In this document: positions 19,257-28,724 of the stretch, one piece after another
How the letters are laid out: each line of letters opens with the position of its first letter
Position numbering within the stretch: position 1 is the stretch's first letter
Origin: Acholeplasma laidlawii_A
GTDB lineage: Bacteria > Bacillota_I > Bacilli_A > Acholeplasmatales > Acholeplasmataceae
Length of the DNA: 64,000 nucleotides
Direction: 5' to 3' (one strand)
NCBI RefSeq assembly: GCF_030166555.2
Contig: NZ_CP126461.2
The notes under the pieces: generated by a model
What the model saw: the letters and a program-made list of their open reading frames with translations, nothing else
Database searches by the model: none
What the model was told of the DNA's origin: nothing
Program-made: the position numbers and the translations under genes

Positions 19257-20462
19257 ATGGTAAAACTTGAAAGACAAGAAGTGTTTAGAGACCCATTATA
19301 TGGTTATATTCATGTAGATTATGACTTCATTATTGAATTAATCGATACATCAGTATTTCAAAGGCTAAGACGTGTTAGACAGTTATCTGGTGTTCATATG
19401 GTCTTTCATGCTGCAGAGCACTCTAGATTTTCACACGCACTAGGCGTTTATGAATTAGCGAATAGATTCTTAGATATCAAAGAAATTAAAGAAAACTTAA
19501 ATGAACGTGAAAGTTTGTTGTTTTTAGTTGCAGCACTCTTACATGATATCGGACATGGTGCATATTCACATGCATTTGAGTATGTATTTAAAGTAAACCA
19601 TGAAGTCATTGGTGCAACCATTATTAAAACACACCCTGAAATAAGAAATATTTTAGATAAGATAGATGCTTCATTTGCGGATGATGTTGCAAGTATTATT
19701 TTAAAGGATAAGAAATTTCCATTAATTGAGCAACTCATCTCTTCTCAACTAGATGTGGATAGACTAGATTACTTGGAAAGAGATGCTTATTTTACGGGAG
19801 CCGCTTATGGGCATATTGATTTAGACCGTTTAATGAGAGTAGTTAAAATACAAAATAAAAAATTAGCCTTTAAAGCATCAGGTATTCACGCAATTGAAAA
19901 CTACTTAGTTGCCAGATACCATATGTACTGGCAAGTATATTACCATCCAAAAGCAAGAGCTTATGAAGTGATACTAGAAAAAATATATTTTAGAGTTAGA
20001 GATTTACTAGAAACTAATTTTGATTTTGAGCATGATGTTACATCACTTAAAACCATACTGAAAGACCCAACTAACATGTATGCTTACTTAAAGATAGATG
20101 ATTACTATATGAATGGCCTAATTGCGTATTTTTTAAATTCAAAAGATCCTATCTTAAAAGAATTATCAAATGACTTTTTAAATCGTAATATTTGGTCATA
20201 CATTGATGATACTAAAGAAAACCAGCGACAAATCAATGACATCTTAAACTCAAGAAGCGAAGATGATATTAAATACTTTACACTTAAAACAAGTGTTGAG
20301 CAAAGTGCCTACCGTGAAACAGAAGCCAATTTAGGGGATCAAATTTACATTTTCAATGAGAAAGGTAAGATTGTAACTTTATCTGAACATTCATCCATTG
20401 TGCACTCACTTGTGACATCGAGTGTAAAATCAGATCCTAAGTTCTTCTATAAAAAACGATGA
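19257..20462 (+). CDS. HD-domain phosphohydrolase (YwfO/YdhJ-like)
   Basis: The 401-residue protein has an HD-type metal site: FSHALGVYELANRF, ALLHDIGHGAYSHAFE and DVDRLDYLERDAYFTG. The start RDPLYGYIHVDYDFI is typical of the dGTPase-like HD proteins found in Firmicutes. Its likely activity is nucleotide triphosphate or phosphomonoester hydrolysis; the substrate is not visible from the sequence. The stop overlaps the rnmV start (ATGA), placing it in an operon with rnmV and rsmA. Confidence 0.88.
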   Translation: MVKLERQEVFRDPLYGYIHVDYDFIIELIDTSVFQRLRRVRQLSGVHMVFHAAEHSRFSHALGVYELANRFLDIKEIKENLNERESLLFLVAALLHDIGHGAYSHAFEYVFKVNHEVIGATIIKTHPEIRNILDKIDASFADDVASIILKDKKFPLIEQLISSQLDVDRLDYLERDAYFTGAAYGHIDLDRLMRVVKIQNKKLAFKASGIHAIENYLVARYHMYWQVYYHPKARAYEVILEKIYFRVRDLLETNFDFEHDVTSLKTILKDPTNMYAYLKIDDYYMNGLIAYFLNSKDPILKELSNDFLNRNIWSYIDDTKENQRQINDILNSRSEDDIKYFTLKTSVEQSAYRETEANLGDQIYIFNEKGKIVTLSEHSSIVHSLVTSSVKSDPKFFYKKR

Positions 20463-20998
20463 AACAAAAATTATATGTTGTTGAAGGCACGCATGATGAA
20501 ACTTTACTTAAACAAATTGATCCAAATATAAAAACTGTTTCGGTAGGTGGATCACAAATTAAAGAGGATGTAATTCAGTTTTTAAAAACCTACGAAGATA
20601 AATTTCAAATCATACTTTTATTAGATCCTGATTATACTGGTGAACAAATTAGGAAAAGGATTGCTAAACATTTAGTAAATCCTACACATATCTTTGTTCA
20701 AAAACATAAGGCGATAAGTAAAAATAAAAAGAAGATAGGTGTTGAACACCTATCTTTAGAAGACTTAAAGACTATGTTACTCCATGAAGTGCAAGAATTA
20801 CCAAAAAAATAAACTATTACATTAGATAGTTTATATAAATTGGGACTTAGTGGTCAAATAGACTCTAAAGCCAAAAGAGACTATTTAACCAGCAAATTAA
20901 ACCTAACTTATAGTAACTCCAAAACACTCATACAAAGGCTTAATTGGCTCGGGTTAAGTTATAAAGATTTAGAGGATATATTATATGCATCAAGCTAA
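20459..20998 (+). pseudogene. rnmV: Ribonuclease M5, interrupted by an in-frame TAA
   Basis: RNase M5 matures 5S rRNA. The first part (117 residues) is the TOPRIM domain, with VVEGTHDE, LLLDPDYTGEQIRKRI and a basic KHKAISKNKKKIGVEHL segment. A TAA at 20810-20812 then interrupts the frame, but the same frame continues as TITLDSLYKLGLSGQIDSKAKRDYL and on to QRLNWLGLSYKDLEDILYA, the expected C-terminal domain, ending at 20998 and overlapping rsmA by 14 bases. The full length (179 codons) matches the family. The rnmV-rsmA pairing is conserved in Firmicutes, supporting the call. A truncated TOPRIM-only enzyme may still be made. Confidence 0.88.
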
Positions 20999-21773
20999 AA
21001 AAAGATTTGGTCAAAACTTTTTAACGGATAAGAATTTATTGAAAAAGATTGTTGACTCAGCACAAATTCATGATAAAAACGTACTAGAAATTGGTCCCGG
21101 GTTAGGTGCACTAACTCAGTTTATTGTTAAAGATTCTAAAAAGTATCTTGCATATGAAATCGACTACTCTCTAAAAGCTGTTTTAGAAAGTTTTGTTAGT
21201 GATGATAGTAACATCATATTCCAAGATTTTCTAGAATCTGATGTTACAAGTGATTTAAATAACTATTTTAATGGTGAACCTATTCATTTGATTGGTAATT
21301 TACCATACTACATTACAACACCAATCATTTTTAAATTCTTAGAAATAGATCAACTTAAAACAGCAACAATTATGGTCCAAAAAGAAGTAGGTGAACGCAT
21401 GATTAGTAAAAGGAATTTAAAAAGTTATAATGCCTTTTCCGCAATCTTACAATACTTTACTGACGTAAGGCTAGTCGTTAATGTAAATAGAAAAATGTTT
21501 AACCCGGTCCCTAAGGTAGATTCCATGGTTGTTCAGCTTACTAAAAAAGAGACTAAACTTGATAAATCATTGGAACCTAAGTTTATTCAAATTGTCAAGT
21601 TAAGTTTTATGCATAAAAGAAAAACCTTGCTAAACAATTTATCTACAGGTTTAAATGAAGATAAAGTTAAGGTACTTGAATCATTAAAGTCACTTAATTT
21701 AGATGAAAACACAAGAGCTGAATCTCTTGGTGTGGATGATTTTATTACACTAACTGAAAAACTGTATCAATAA
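20985..21773 (+). CDS. rsmA: 16S rRNA dimethyladenosine methyltransferase RsmA (KsgA)
   Basis: RsmA dimethylates two adjacent adenines near the 3' end of 16S rRNA with S-adenosylmethionine. The 262-residue protein begins MHQAKKRFGQNFLTDKNLL, has the SAM-binding motif LEIGPGLGALTQ near residue 38, the catalytic NLPYYITTPI, and the RNA-binding C-terminal region with FMHKRKTLLNNL. Length is normal. The ATG lies inside the tail of rnmV, which suggests coupled translation. It ends at a terminator from 21781. Confidence 0.97.
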   Translation: MHQAKKRFGQNFLTDKNLLKKIVDSAQIHDKNVLEIGPGLGALTQFIVKDSKKYLAYEIDYSLKAVLESFVSDDSNIIFQDFLESDVTSDLNNYFNGEPIHLIGNLPYYITTPIIFKFLEIDQLKTATIMVQKEVGERMISKRNLKSYNAFSAILQYFTDVRLVVNVNRKMFNPVPKVDSMVVQLTKKETKLDKSLEPKFIQIVKLSFMHKRKTLLNNLSTGLNEDKVKVLESLKSLNLDENTRAESLGVDDFITLTEKLYQ

Positions 21774-21780
21774 ACTAATA

Positions 21781-21812
21781 AAAATATTGAGCGTTTGCAT
21801 CAATATTTTTTT
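21781..21812 (+). terminator. Rho-independent terminator after rsmA
   Basis: The stem aaaatattga (21781-21790) and tcaatatttt (21800-21809) is followed by a T run. Part of the loop and 3' arm, gtttgcat (21793-21800), could instead pair with atgcaaac at 21823-21830. Confidence 0.75.
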
Positions 21813-21916
21813 ACTTTTAGTAATGCAAACATTTAAAAAAGTACAAATAATTACATAAAAACATATCAAGGATTATTTTATCACATAAAAAATCCATAAA
21901 TATTATTATTTTATAA

Positions 21917-21952
21917 TGTAAGCGCTTGAAAAAGCGAAAAATATGCTATAAT
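21917..21952 (+). promoter_or_regulatory. spoVG promoter with overlapping cre-like site
   Basis: A -35 TTGAAA (21926-21931) and a -10 TATAAT (21947-21952) are spaced by 15 bases, slightly short. TGTAAGCGCTTGAA (21917-21930) overlaps the -35 and matches the catabolite-response consensus TGWNANCGNTNNCA at all but one position. Confidence 0.55.
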
Positions 21953-21983
21953 ACTTTTGTATCAAACATCCGGGAGGGGCAAA

Positions 21984-22268
21984 GTGAAAATAACAGACGT
22001 CAGAGTAAGACACGTAAGTAGTGACTCAAGATTAAAAGGTGTAGTAACAATTACATTTGAAGATGCATTCGTAGTGCATGACATACGAGTGATTGAAGGT
22101 GAAAATGGATTATTCGTTGCAATGCCTAGCAAGAAGATGCCAAATGGCGGTTTCAGAGATATAGCACATCCAATACATGCGGATATGCGTAAACAGATCG
22201 AAGATTCTATCATCAAGGCATATAAAGAAACACTAGATGCTGAAGCAACTGCTTCGGTTGAAGAATAA
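21984..22268 (+). CDS. spoVG: SpoVG-family RNA/DNA-binding regulator
   Basis: The 94-residue protein begins MKITDVRVRHVSSDSRLKGVVTITFEDAFVVHDIRVIEG, almost the textbook SpoVG sequence, and continues with GLFVAMPSKKMPNGGFRDIAHPI. SpoVG proteins bind nucleic acids and act as post-transcriptional or transcriptional regulators in Firmicutes. The start is GTG at 21984, directly behind gggagggg; the in-frame TTG at 21957 is upstream of that site and unlikely. It is monocistronic, with its own promoter and terminator. Its retention in a non-sporulating, wall-less cell suggests a role other than sporulation. Confidence 0.96.
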   Translation: MKITDVRVRHVSSDSRLKGVVTITFEDAFVVHDIRVIEGENGLFVAMPSKKMPNGGFRDIAHPIHADMRKQIEDSIIKAYKETLDAEATASVEE

Positions 22269-22328
22269 ACTAAAGAATTAATAGGATTTAGAGGATAATT
22301 AGTACTCGCAAAACAGCATCAATCGAAG

Positions 22329-22352
22329 ATATTGCCGTCGGCAATATTTTTT
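22329..22352 (+). terminator. Rho-independent terminator after spoVG
   Basis: The stem atattgcc (22329-22336) and ggcaatat (22340-22347) has a 3-base loop and a T run. A second weaker hairpin (acaacaa near 22366 with ttgttttttt near 22387) follows before prs. TATAAT at 22430-22435 is a likely -10 for prs. Confidence 0.85.
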
Positions 22353-22464
22353 GATTATAGAAAACAACAACAATTCGCGTAAAAGGTTGTTTTTTTCTCT
22401 AAAGATAAGTTATTATAGATAATTGATGATATAATGGAATTTAGAAAAGGGAGGCTTACTAACA

Positions 22465-23430
22465 ATGACTATTGATGAAAAAAAGGCTAAATTATTTACA
22501 CTTTCCGCTAATAAACCGCTAGCTGAAAAAATAGCTAAAAGTGCAGGGATTCCATTATCAAATGTTGAAGTTATTCGATTTGCTGATGGAGAGATTACCG
22601 TTAACATTGAAGAATCTGTAAGAGGTAATCATGTATTTGTGATTCAACCAACATCAGAACCAGCAAATGACCATTTAATGGAGGTATTAGTATTGACGGA
22701 TGCACTTAAGAGAGCATCTGCGGCATCTATTACAATTATCATGCCATATTTTGGTTATTCAAGACAAGATAGAAAAGTTAAATCACGTCAACCAATTACT
22801 GCTAAATTAGTTGCTAACCTACTGACTGTAGCAGGTGTTGATCGTGTCGTAAGTATTGACTTACACGCGGCTCAAATTCAAGGTTTCTTTGATATTCCAA
22901 TTGACAATTTCCCTGCTGCACCAACACTAGCTTCATATTTTAGAAGAAAAAAATTAGAAAATGTTGTTGTAGTATCTCCTGACCATGGTGGTGTGACACG
23001 TGCACGTGTATTTGCATCATTTTTTAATGCCCCACTTGCAATCATAGATAAGAGAAGACCTGAACCTAATAAGGCAGAGGTTATGAATATCATTGGTGAT
23101 GTAAATGGTGCAACATGTATTATGATTGATGACATCATAGATACTGGTGGTACATTAATGGCTGGAGCAAATGCTTTAAAAGAAGCTGGTGCTAAAGAAG
23201 TGTATGCAGCAGCTACTCATGGAGTATTAACATCTAATGCAACAGAAAGACTACAAAATTCAGTAATTAATGAGATTATTATTACAGATACAATCTACCT
23301 GGATCCAGCTAAAAATCAACCAAAACTTAAACAATTATCGATTGGTGCACTATTAGGTGAAGCAATTATTCATATTCTACAAGACGAACCAATCTCCCAA
23401 ATATTTAATAGAATTCAAGAGGATCAATAA
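22465..23430 (+). CDS. prs: Ribose-phosphate pyrophosphokinase (PRPP synthetase)
   Basis: Prs makes PRPP from ribose 5-phosphate and ATP for nucleotide synthesis. The 321-residue protein has the class I layout: VIRFADGEITVNIEESVRG, MPYFGYSRQDRK, the metal-binding SIDLHAAQIQGFFDIPID, and the PRPP-binding loop CIMIDDIIDTGGTL. The ATG follows gggagg. Its stop shares one base with the pth start (TAATG), so the two are coupled. Confidence 0.97.
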   Translation: MTIDEKKAKLFTLSANKPLAEKIAKSAGIPLSNVEVIRFADGEITVNIEESVRGNHVFVIQPTSEPANDHLMEVLVLTDALKRASAASITIIMPYFGYSRQDRKVKSRQPITAKLVANLLTVAGVDRVVSIDLHAAQIQGFFDIPIDNFPAAPTLASYFRRKKLENVVVVSPDHGGVTRARVFASFFNAPLAIIDKRRPEPNKAEVMNIIGDVNGATCIMIDDIIDTGGTLMAGANALKEAGAKEVYAAATHGVLTSNATERLQNSVINEIIITDTIYLDPAKNQPKLKQLSIGALLGEAIIHILQDEPISQIFNRIQEDQ

Positions 23431-24005
23431 TGAAACTCATTGTCGGTTTAGGAAATCCCGGCAAACAATATGTTCAAACAAGGCACAACATAGGTTTCAT
23501 CGCTATAGATAAACTCTTAAGCCACTTAAATACTGAATTAAAAGTCGATTCTAAACTACAAGCAGCATACACTAAAACCAAAATTGAAGGTCATGATGTT
23601 ATCATCGCAAAACCACTAACCTACATGAATTTATCTGGTGATGCTGTTACAAAATTAATGAATTTCTATAAAATAGATGTAGAAGATATACTAGTGATTT
23701 TAGATGATACCGCATTACCTTTAGGTAAGATAAGAATACGTCAAACAGGTAGTCATGGTGGTCAAAATGGCTTAAAAGATATCATTAACAAATTAGGAAC
23801 TAAAGACTTTAAAAGATTAAGGATAGGTATTGGAGAACATGCCCATATGGACAAAGTTGACTTTGTCCTTGGCAAGTTCTCGACAAATGAGTTAAATACG
23901 ATACTACCTACGATTGAATATGTAAATGATGCCATCATTGAGTGGATTTCAACAAACAACTTTAACAATATAATGACCAAATACAACACCCCCCAGACTC
24001 TTTAG
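23430..24005 (+). CDS. pth: Peptidyl-tRNA hydrolase
   Basis: Pth releases peptides from tRNAs that dropped off the ribosome. The 191-residue protein has the family start MKLIVGLGNPGKQYVQTRHNIGF with the catalytic His20, the PLTYMNLSGDAV block, ILDDTALPLGKIRIR with the conserved Asp near residue 93, and GSHGGQNGLKDI. The prs-pth-mfd order is the one common in Firmicutes. A short hairpin overlaps its stop codon. Confidence 0.97.
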   Translation: MKLIVGLGNPGKQYVQTRHNIGFIAIDKLLSHLNTELKVDSKLQAAYTKTKIEGHDVIIAKPLTYMNLSGDAVTKLMNFYKIDVEDILVILDDTALPLGKIRIRQTGSHGGQNGLKDIINKLGTKDFKRLRIGIGEHAHMDKVDFVLGKFSTNELNTILPTIEYVNDAIIEWISTNNFNNIMTKYNTPQTL

Positions 24006-24015
24006 TCTGGGCTTT
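23992..24015 (+). terminator. Hairpin at the pth stop, weak terminator
   Basis: The stem cccagact (23992-23999) and agtctggg (24004-24011) with a 4-base loop encloses the pth stop codon and is followed by cttt only. It may attenuate transcription into mfd. Confidence 0.55.
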
Positions 24016-24040
24016 ATCACGTGCAAAAAGGAAGCATTTT

Positions 24041-27000
24041 ATGATTAAAAACCTATTAAACTCCATATATAAAGATGCCGCCATTTTAAACGCCAGAACA
24101 GGCGATTTTAAAGGTGTGTCCCATAGCTATCTACAGACAATGCTTTCGCTTAGATATGATATTTCTAATAAAAATATTTTTGTAGTCTTACCAAATCTAT
24201 ATGAGGCTCAAAAATACTATGATACATTATCTTCTATTATTGATGAAAGTAAAGTACTGTTTTATCCAATGGACCAGACATTAACCTCGATGATGGCGCT
24301 AGGTTCTCCTGAATTTAAAAACGAGCGTTTATTTACTTTAAGAAAACTTCTACAAGCGGATGAAAAGTATATTATTATCACCACTCAAGAAGGTATTTTA
24401 CATAGACAATTAAAACCGGAGGACTATGAGCGTAGTGTTAAAAAAATAAACGTTAACGATAACTATGATCTTACAGACCTTACAAAAAAACTAATATATG
24501 ATGGCTACCAGTTTAACTATACAGTAGAAAGACCGGGCGAGTTTTCTATTAGAGGTTCTATATTGGATATCTATACACATGATTATAAAGATCCTTATCG
24601 TTTAGACTTTTTTGGTGACACCTTAGAATCTATTAAGACATTTGATGTACAAACTCAAAAGAGCATGAACCATATTACATCTATAGATATTGCCCCATTA
24701 AACGAATTGTTTTATACTGATGATTTAAAAGAACAAGCACTTCAAAAAATAAATGAATATTTTACTAGTATTGAATTATCCGAAAAAGAAGATAAAAAAT
24801 TAGAAACTGATCTTATGCATATTGAAGAACGTAAACGTATGGATAGTCTATCTATGTATATAGAGTTTTTTAATGATAAAGTGACAACTATTTTAGATTT
24901 TAGTAATCCATATGATTTAATACTGGTAGATAGTTATAAGATGGAGCTCAATGAGGAAACTACTGACCAAGATTTATTGACCTATGGGCATACGATGCAA
25001 GGAAATGCATTTATAGGTTTAAACTTTAAAATTAAGTTAAAAGAGTTACTCAAAAAAAATCATTTATCATTTCAAATATATTCGGTAACTGATAAACCAT
25101 CTATTGATTTGGGTGTTATAGATGTCGATCCTTTTGTAGGACATTTAGAACAACTGATCTTATTTATCAATGAATATAAGGGATTTAATATACTTATATC
25201 TACCAAGACTATGGTATCTTTTGAACGCATTAAAGAGCACTTATCTAATCATAAAATATACAATAATGTTAATAAATTTAAAGATGCACAAGTTGTATTA
25301 GTAGAAGAAGATTTACCAGGATCGTTTATTGATTTAAATCATAAGTTTATCGTTTTAACGGAAGATGCAATCTTAGATACTAAGAAAAAAGCTAAGGTTC
25401 GATACCGATCAGTTATTAACCAAGCAGTAAAAATTAGAGATATCTCAGAACTACAAAATGGTGATTATGTTGTACACTATGATTTTGGTATTGGCCAATA
25501 TATTGGACTTAAGACGATGACTTTATCAGGGGATAAAAGGGATTACCTGCATATTGTTTATGATAAAGATGAAGCACTTTATGTACCAACAGATCAAATA
25601 GATTTAGTATTAAAATATAAAAGCTATGATCAAGTTAAACCTAAACTATCTAAGTTAAACGCCAAACAATGGAGTAAGACAAAAGCCCAAGTCAAACAAA
25701 AGATTAAAGATTTATCCGATAGATTACTCAATCTCTATGCAAAAAGACATCAAGCACAAGGGTATCAATTCAGTCCTAGAACGGATATGTTAACAGCTTT
25801 TGAAAAAGACTTTAATTATGATGAAACAATTGACCAACAAAAAGCAATTGATGCCGTATTTGAAGATATGGAAAGTTCTAAACCGATGGACAGACTTATA
25901 GCAGGTGATGTTGGTTATGGTAAAACAGAAGTGGCACTTCGTGCAGCTTTTAAAGCTGTCGTAGATGCAAAACAAGTTGCTTACCTAGTACCGACAACGG
26001 TACTGGCTAGACAACATTATTTAACCTTTAAAGACAGGTTTGAAAAGTATGGTGGGAGTGTTGCACTACTCTCAAGATATGTCAGTAAAAAGGAACAAAA
26101 AGAAGTATTGGAAAAGATAGCAAAAGGCTATATTGATGTCGTTATTGGAACGCATAGATTATTAAGTGATGATATCGTTTTTAAAGATCTAGGTTTATTT
26201 ATTATTGATGAAGAACAACGCTTTGGAGTTCAGCATAAAGAAAAAATCAAAGAAATTAAAGTGAATGTGGATACCTTAACATTATCTGCAACACCTATAC
26301 CAAGAACGCTTCAAATGGCGATGTACGGTCTTAAAGACTTATCTATGATTGATACACCACCTTTAAATAGGTATCCAGTACAAACTTATGTTGTTGAAAG
26401 ACAACCTGCATTGATTAAAGAAGCAATTGATAGAGAACTATCGCGTGGTGGACAAGTATTTTACTTATTTAATAATACAGAGAGAATGGAAGCTCAAGTA
26501 CTAAAGCTTCAACAACTTGTACCAAATGCAAGAATTACTTATGCACATGGTAAGATGACGAAAAATAGAATTGAAGATACACTGTCTAGATTCGTTGAAA
26601 AAGAATTTGATATCTTAGTTTCAACAACTATTATAGAAACGGGTGTAGATATACCCAATACCAATACACTTATTATCCATGATGCCGATCACTTAGGTCT
26701 TGCACAACTCTATCAATTACGTGGACGTGTGGGTAGATCAGATAGAATTGCTTATGCGTATTTAATGTTTGATGGCTATAAAGATGTTAATGATGAAGCA
26801 AAGAAACGTTTATCTGTTATTGAAGACTTTACCGATTTAGGTTCAGGGTTTAAAATTGCACTAAGAGATTTAGGTATTCGTGGTGCCGGTGATATTTTAG
26901 GTGAAGAACAATCAGGGTTTATTGATTCAGTAGGTATGGACTTGTATATGAAACTTCTAGATGAAGTTATGACTGGCAAAGATTATGAATCTCCTAAAAC

Positions 27001-27472
27001 AGATACAGTTGATCAAGTATTTTCTAAACGACATATACCACCGACATATATTAATCATGACCCAGTCAGAATTGAAATACATAAAAGAATCGCATCTTTA
27101 AATAAGATGCAAGATTTAGAAGATCTAAAACAAGAATTACTAGATAGATTCGGTCCAATTGATATAGATATGATGACCTATATGTATGAGAAACTTTATA
27201 AGAAGTTAGGACATCAAGTTGGTATTGAAAAAACCGTCCATGAAAAAGATTTTGTTAAAATGGTCATATCCTTAGAAAAAAGTGAACTTATAGATGGTAT
27301 GAGACTACTTTATGTAGCATCTAAATCTAAGATGAACATCAGACTTGGACAATCTAGAGGACATGTTGAAATCAACATGTCTACTAAACATGAAACAAAA
27401 CACTGGCTATATTTAGCATGTGAATTATTAGAAATGTATATTGATTTAAAGGAGATAGAAATTAATGAGTGA
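24041..27472 (+). CDS. mfd: Transcription-repair coupling factor Mfd
   Basis: Mfd removes RNA polymerase stalled at DNA lesions and recruits nucleotide excision repair. The 1143-residue protein has the UvrB-like N-terminal region (RPGEFSIRGSILDIY, YRLDFFGDTLESI), the CarD-like polymerase-binding domain (GDYVVHYDFGIGQYIGLKTM), and the RecG-like translocase with Walker A GDVGYGKTEVALRAAF, DEEQRFGV, SATPIPRTLQ and the final QLRGRVGRSDRIAYAYL, then the TRCF C-terminal domain. Length and domain order are complete. It overlaps the next gene by eight bases. Confidence 0.98.
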   Translation: MIKNLLNSIYKDAAILNARTGDFKGVSHSYLQTMLSLRYDISNKNIFVVLPNLYEAQKYYDTLSSIIDESKVLFYPMDQTLTSMMALGSPEFKNERLFTLRKLLQADEKYIIITTQEGILHRQLKPEDYERSVKKINVNDNYDLTDLTKKLIYDGYQFNYTVERPGEFSIRGSILDIYTHDYKDPYRLDFFGDTLESIKTFDVQTQKSMNHITSIDIAPLNELFYTDDLKEQALQKINEYFTSIELSEKEDKKLETDLMHIEERKRMDSLSMYIEFFNDKVTTILDFSNPYDLILVDSYKMELNEETTDQDLLTYGHTMQGNAFIGLNFKIKLKELLKKNHLSFQIYSVTDKPSIDLGVIDVDPFVGHLEQLILFINEYKGFNILISTKTMVSFERIKEHLSNHKIYNNVNKFKDAQVVLVEEDLPGSFIDLNHKFIVLTEDAILDTKKKAKVRYRSVINQAVKIRDISELQNGDYVVHYDFGIGQYIGLKTMTLSGDKRDYLHIVYDKDEALYVPTDQIDLVLKYKSYDQVKPKLSKLNAKQWSKTKAQVKQKIKDLSDRLLNLYAKRHQAQGYQFSPRTDMLTAFEKDFNYDETIDQQKAIDAVFEDMESSKPMDRLIAGDVGYGKTEVALRAAFKAVVDAKQVAYLVPTTVLARQHYLTFKDRFEKYGGSVALLSRYVSKKEQKEVLEKIAKGYIDVVIGTHRLLSDDIVFKDLGLFIIDEEQRFGVQHKEKIKEIKVNVDTLTLSATPIPRTLQMAMYGLKDLSMIDTPPLNRYPVQTYVVERQPALIKEAIDRELSRGGQVFYLFNNTERMEAQVLKLQQLVPNARITYAHGKMTKNRIEDTLSRFVEKEFDILVSTTIIETGVDIPNTNTLIIHDADHLGLAQLYQLRGRVGRSDRIAYAYLMFDGYKDVNDEAKKRLSVIEDFTDLGSGFKIALRDLGIRGAGDILGEEQSGFIDSVGMDLYMKLLDEVMTGKDYESPKTDTVDQVFSKRHIPPTYINHDPVRIEIHKRIASLNKMQDLEDLKQELLDRFGPIDIDMMTYMYEKLYKKLGHQVGIEKTVHEKDFVKMVISLEKSELIDGMRLLYVASKSKMNIRLGQSRGHVEINMSTKHETKHWLYLACELLEMYIDLKEIEINE

Positions 27473-28652
27473 TGTAGGTGTTGTAGCACGAGGTATACGT
27501 ACCCCAATTATTCGTAGTGGTAATGATTTAAGTCAAATTGTAGTAGATTCAATTATGAAGGCTTCAAAAACAGATAACTTTAACTTTGATGATAAAGATA
27601 TAATTGCTGTTACAGAAGCTGTTGTAAGTATTGCACAAGGCAATTATGCAACACTTGATCAAATAGCTTATGATGTGAAAGAAAAGTTTAGTTCAAAACA
27701 TATAGGATTAGTATTTCCAATTTTATCTAGAAACCGCTTTGCAAGTCCGCTTCGTGCTATTGCACGTGCAATGGACAAATTAACCATTTTATTAAGCTAT
27801 CCTAAAGATGAAGTAGGTAATAGTATTTTATATGAGAAAGACCTAGAAAGACTAGGTATTAATCCATATGATACTATCATCGATGAAGCAACCTATCAAA
27901 AAGAATTTAGCCATTTTAAACACCCGTTTACGGGTGTCAATATTGTTCAATATTATAAAGACATTATAGAAAAAGAAAACTGTGAAGTTAGCTTTGTATT
28001 TTCAAATAATCCAGAAGATATTTTAAAGTATACAAGCGAAGTATTAGTATGTGATATCCATACAAGAATAGCTACAAAAGAAAGACTAAAAAGCCATCAA
28101 GAAAGTAAAGTCTTAGGGCTAGATGATTTATTAAATAAACCAGTATTGAACTCAGGGTTTAATGAAGTCTATGGTCTATATGGATCAAATGCTGCTGGAA
28201 GTGAAAGTGTCAAGTTATTTCCTCATCATAATGATTTAACAGTTTATGATATTCAAAAGAAATTTAAAGCGTTAACTGGGAAACATGTAGAAGTATTAAT
28301 ATACGGAGACGGGGCCTTTAAAGACCCGGTTGGTGGTATTTGGGAGTTGGCAGACCCTGTTGTGAGTCCTTCTTATACAAAAGGCTTAGAAGGTACACCA
28401 AACGAAATTAAACTTAAATATATGTCAGATGATAAATATAAAGATTTATCTGGTGATGCACTTAAAAGTGCAATCATTAGTGAAATTAGTCAAAAATCAA
28501 ATACGTTAACGGATGATGCCAAATTAGGTACTACACCAAGAAGATATGTGGATTTAATTGGATCACTTTGTGATTTAGTAACCGGTAGTGGCGATAAGGG
28601 TACACCTGTCGTATATATCAAAAACTATTTTAAAAACATTTCTGATAAATAA
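27465..28652 (+). CDS. CofE-like (coenzyme F420-0:L-glutamate ligase family) protein
   Basis: The 395-residue protein starts VVARGIRTPIIRSGNDLSQIV, followed by DKDIIAVTEAVVSIAQGNY and RNRFASPLRAIARAM, the pattern of the CofE/FbiB-type gamma-glutamyl ligase fold. Further family-like parts are YGLYGSNAAG, IYGDGAFKDPVGGIWELADP and TPRRYVDLIGSLCDLVTGSGDKGTPVVYI. F420 cofactor synthesis is not expected in this organism and nothing else for it is seen nearby, so the true substrate is unknown; a related bond, such as adding glutamate to another acceptor, is inference. It starts inside the end of mfd and is probably co-transcribed with it. Confidence 0.72.
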   Translation: MSDVGVVARGIRTPIIRSGNDLSQIVVDSIMKASKTDNFNFDDKDIIAVTEAVVSIAQGNYATLDQIAYDVKEKFSSKHIGLVFPILSRNRFASPLRAIARAMDKLTILLSYPKDEVGNSILYEKDLERLGINPYDTIIDEATYQKEFSHFKHPFTGVNIVQYYKDIIEKENCEVSFVFSNNPEDILKYTSEVLVCDIHTRIATKERLKSHQESKVLGLDDLLNKPVLNSGFNEVYGLYGSNAAGSESVKLFPHHNDLTVYDIQKKFKALTGKHVEVLIYGDGAFKDPVGGIWELADPVVSPSYTKGLEGTPNEIKLKYMSDDKYKDLSGDALKSAIISEISQKSNTLTDDAKLGTTPRRYVDLIGSLCDLVTGSGDKGTPVVYIKNYFKNISDK

Positions 28653-28724
28653 CCACAAAAGTTACGTAATCATAATACATGCTAAAATGATATATATAGA
28701 TATGTTTTAGCGAAGGAGAATCTA

